Below, in pieces: positions 6,708 to 8,506 of a stretch of DNA of 8,506 bases (position 1 is its first letter; every line of letters begins with the position of its first letter). The stretch lies in assembly GCA_947173865.1 (NCBI GenBank), contig CAMWGS010000075.1:1-8506 (forward strand), given 5' to 3'. The notes beneath the pieces are model-generated. The model worked only from the letters and a program-made list of their open reading frames with translations. It made no database searches and was not told the origin of the DNA. Origin of the DNA: an uncultured Ruminococcus sp. (GTDB taxonomy: Bacteria > Bacillota > Clostridia > Oscillospirales > Ruminococcaceae). The position numbers were made by a program, and so were the translations under genes.

Positions 6708-8441
6708 ATGCTTCTTATAACATTTATGCAGAATGAGTTCATAAACACAACGGTTCTGCCTGATAAAAAAAAGGGTCATTACAAAGTAAATCATAGTATA
6801 AAGGAACTGACAGAAGATATAAACATAGACGGAGCAGATAATAAATGGATTATTTCAGCCGGAGAAAATTATACTGTTTTACGTTATGAAGGAAACAGGC
6901 TGATAGAATGTGGTATGAAAGCTGTTATTGACAATGGTGATATTTTTGCAATTACATTCAACGGAATGATATGTCAGATGATTGCTGAAACTATAAGTGA
7001 CGAAAGAAATAAGTTTATTAAATTTATCATCAACAGTCAGGATAATCCGTCGGAAGAAATTTCCATAGGAAGAAATGCTGATAATGACATAGTATTAAGT
7101 GAATTGTCTGTTTCAGGTGGTCATGCTGTCATATTCAGAAGAGACAATAAATGGTATCTGATTGACAAAAAAAGCAGAAACGGCACTTATCTCAATAACA
7201 TAAAAATAGAACCTTTGGAAGAACGTCCTCTTGAAATAGGTGATGTTGTTTTTATTATGGGATATAAATTCATAATATGTGCTGATTTTATTTCCGCAAA
7301 TATAGATTTTGAAAAAACTGTACGTACAAACAGAATTATAAAAATAAAACTCAGGGATTTTGAAAAAAAGATTAAGAAACCTGAAGAAACTACCGATTAT
7401 TTTTACAGAACAGTTGACCTTGAAATCAAGCCTCCGGAAATGCAGGAAATAAAGCTGCTTCCTCCTGAGCGTACAGAAATGAGGGAAGAACAGTCTGTAT
7501 TGACATCTATGGGTCCGGCGATGACTATGGGCATCTCGACACTTCTTGTTGCCGCATATTCGGGAATAGCCGCACATTACAGAGGTACGAATATCTCATA
7601 TATTGTACCTACGTTGATTATGGCAGCAAGTATGATTACTTCTTCAATAACTTTTCCGCTTATAACAAGAAAACATAGAAAATCTGATTCCAAATCGAAA
7701 GAGGCAAAGCGTATAAAGGAATATCAGGATTATATAATTGACCTGAGAGCAACCGTTGACGTTATGAAAGACAATGAAAAGAAATATCTTTGTGAAAAGT
7801 GTCTTACCGTTGAGGAATGTATGGCACGTGCGATAAACAGGGACAGATATCTGTGGAGTAAAAGTATAAATGATGATGACTTCATGACAATTGCTATTGG
7901 AACAGGCAAAAAGAAATCTTCCGTAGTGGTAAAGTATAGTGCCAACAATGATGTTTTTTTCAAGGATAACCTGCGTTATGATATGATGCAGTTTGCCAAT
8001 GAGGAAAGGATTCTTAACGGAGTACCTATAACCATTTCCCTCAATAACGGCTGTATATGCGGTGTCAGCGGAGACAGGGAACGTTCCTTTGAGCTTATAA
8101 AGGAAATGGTGATACAGCTTACTTCATTGTATTCATACGACGAGCTTAAACTTGTATTTATCTACAACGAGAATGAGGAAGAAAAATGGTCATATGTGAA
8201 ATGGCTTCCTCATGTATGGAATGGTGATAATACATTCAGATATGTCGCATCAACATCCGACGATATAAAAGAACTTTCATACGAACTTGAAAAAGAAATT
8301 GAAAACCGTACCACACGCAAGAGTGACGATTTTCCGAAAGTTTTGGTAATAACCTCTGACAAGCATAAAGTAGACAGCATTGACATTATGCCGGTAATAA
8401 TGAAAAACAGAGGAAAACTGAATATAAGTCTTCTTACTTAA
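6708..8441 (+). CDS. essC: EssC/YukB T7SS motor ATPase, N-terminal part only (contig end)
   Basis: EssC is the membrane-bound FtsK/SpoIIIE-type motor that recognises and drives T7SS substrates. Only 577 of the usual roughly 1,300-1,500 residues are present. Residues 1-105 form the first, FHA-like domain (TVLPDKKKGHYKV is typical). Residues 119-190 form a second FHA domain with G121-R122, S136-x-x-H139 and N158-G159, the residues used for phosphothreonine binding. Two membrane helices lie at about 269-291 and 297-320. A helical linker with C362, C365 and C371 follows, then the membrane-proximal cytosolic region, including GVPITISLNNGCICGVSG and WSYVKWLPHVWNGDN, strongly typical of EssC/EccC before the ATPase modules. 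No Walker A or B motif is reached. The apparent stop is 8 bases from adapter sequence and is probably a read error, so this should be annotated as a 3'-partial gene and not as a shortened EssC. Confidence 0.93.
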   Translation: MLLITFMQNEFINTTVLPDKKKGHYKVNHSIKELTEDINIDGADNKWIISAGENYTVLRYEGNRLIECGMKAVIDNGDIFAITFNGMICQMIAETISDERNKFIKFIINSQDNPSEEISIGRNADNDIVLSELSVSGGHAVIFRRDNKWYLIDKKSRNGTYLNNIKIEPLEERPLEIGDVVFIMGYKFIICADFISANIDFEKTVRTNRIIKIKLRDFEKKIKKPEETTDYFYRTVDLEIKPPEMQEIKLLPPERTEMREEQSVLTSMGPAMTMGISTLLVAAYSGIAAHYRGTNISYIVPTLIMAASMITSSITFPLITRKHRKSDSKSKEAKRIKEYQDYIIDLRATVDVMKDNEKKYLCEKCLTVEECMARAINRDRYLWSKSINDDDFMTIAIGTGKKKSSVVVKYSANNDVFFKDNLRYDMMQFANEERILNGVPITISLNNGCICGVSGDRERSFELIKEMVIQLTSLYSYDELKLVFIYNENEEEKWSYVKWLPHVWNGDNTFRYVASTSDDIKELSYELEKEIENRTTRKSDDFPKVLVITSDKHKVDSIDIMPVIMKNRGKLNISLLT

Positions 8442-8449
8442 TTCGGTAT

Positions 8450-8506
8450 CTGTATCTTATAAACATCTCCGAGCCCACGAGACTAGGCATGATCTCGTAT
8501 GCCGTC
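8450..8506 (+). other. Illumina Nextera read-through adapter (assembly contamination)
   Basis: From 8450 the sequence follows the Nextera adapter: the Tn5 mosaic end (canonical CTGTCTCTTATACACATCT) with A instead of C at 8454 and 8462, then CCGAGCCCACGAGAC (8469-8483) exact, then the 8-base index TAGGCATG (8484-8491, which I recall as i7 N706), then ATCTCGTATGCCGTC (8492-8506), the start of the P7 end. This is library DNA, not genome, and marks the physical end of the contig. True genomic sequence stops at or shortly before 8449. Confidence 0.98.

Noticed and set aside
7113..7577. 154-codon open frame on the minus strand
   Set aside because: It lies fully within the well-supported essC frame and its Phe/Tyr-rich product resembles no known family.
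8439..8441. A naturally short, FHA-plus-membrane-only EssC
   Set aside because: The stop is 8 bases from adapter and differs by one base from a sense codon, with the same error type seen twice in the adapter; the contig simply ends.
8450..8468. Tn5-like transposon end next to essC
   Set aside because: The bases resemble the Tn5 mosaic end, but they continue directly into the Nextera primer, index and P7 sequence, so it is library adapter.

Overview
The window is one continuous, AT-rich, plus-strand gene cluster from a low-GC Gram-positive bacterium. The Firmicutes-type YukD and EssC proteins, purine-rich Shine-Dalgarno sites and AT-rich codon use point to a Clostridia gut lineage. Ruminococcaceae is my best guess, from remembered similarity of the Rep-like protein, and is not proven by the sequence. 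The cluster is part of a type VII secretion system of the Firmicutes kind (T7SSb, Ess/Yuk).

Layout: (1) Bases 1-4488 hold the 3' part of a very large surface protein, a string of about ten to eleven Ig-like modules ending in one transmembrane helix and a KRRRRRIK cytoplasmic tail; its start lies upstream of the window. (2) Bases 4508-5443 encode a 311-residue, helix-rich, cysteine-rich protein that I do not recognise. (3) Bases 5443-6429 encode a protein that looks like a plasmid-type replication initiator (Rep_3/RepA-like tandem winged helices), overlapping gene 2 by one base (TGATG). (4) Bases 6431-6682 encode a YukD/EsaB ubiquitin-like protein. (5) From base 6708 there is the N-terminal part of EssC (FHA domains, two membrane helices, membrane-proximal cytosolic region), cut off before the ATPase modules. 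Gene gaps are 19, -1, 1 and 25 bases, with no terminator or obvious promoter between them, so all five are probably one transcript that begins before the window.

The right end is not biological. Bases 8450-8506 match the Illumina Nextera read-through adapter (Tn5 mosaic end, i7 primer part, index TAGGCATG, start of P7). The adapter copy has two C-to-A differences. The essC stop codon (TAA, 8439-8441) lies only 8 bases before it and would become TAC (Tyr) with the same kind of change reversed, so the apparent 577-residue EssC should be treated as a contig-end artefact.

Working model (inference): YukD and EssC are core parts of the secretion machine; the Ig-array protein may be a cell-surface extension or adhesin linked to it; the Rep-like protein may be a co-opted DNA-binding regulator, or a sign that the locus sits on a plasmid or integrative element. 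The most unusual point is this tight grouping of a Rep-fold protein and an orphan helical protein with T7SS core genes. WXG100 substrates, EsaA, EssA and EssB/YukC are not seen in the window.
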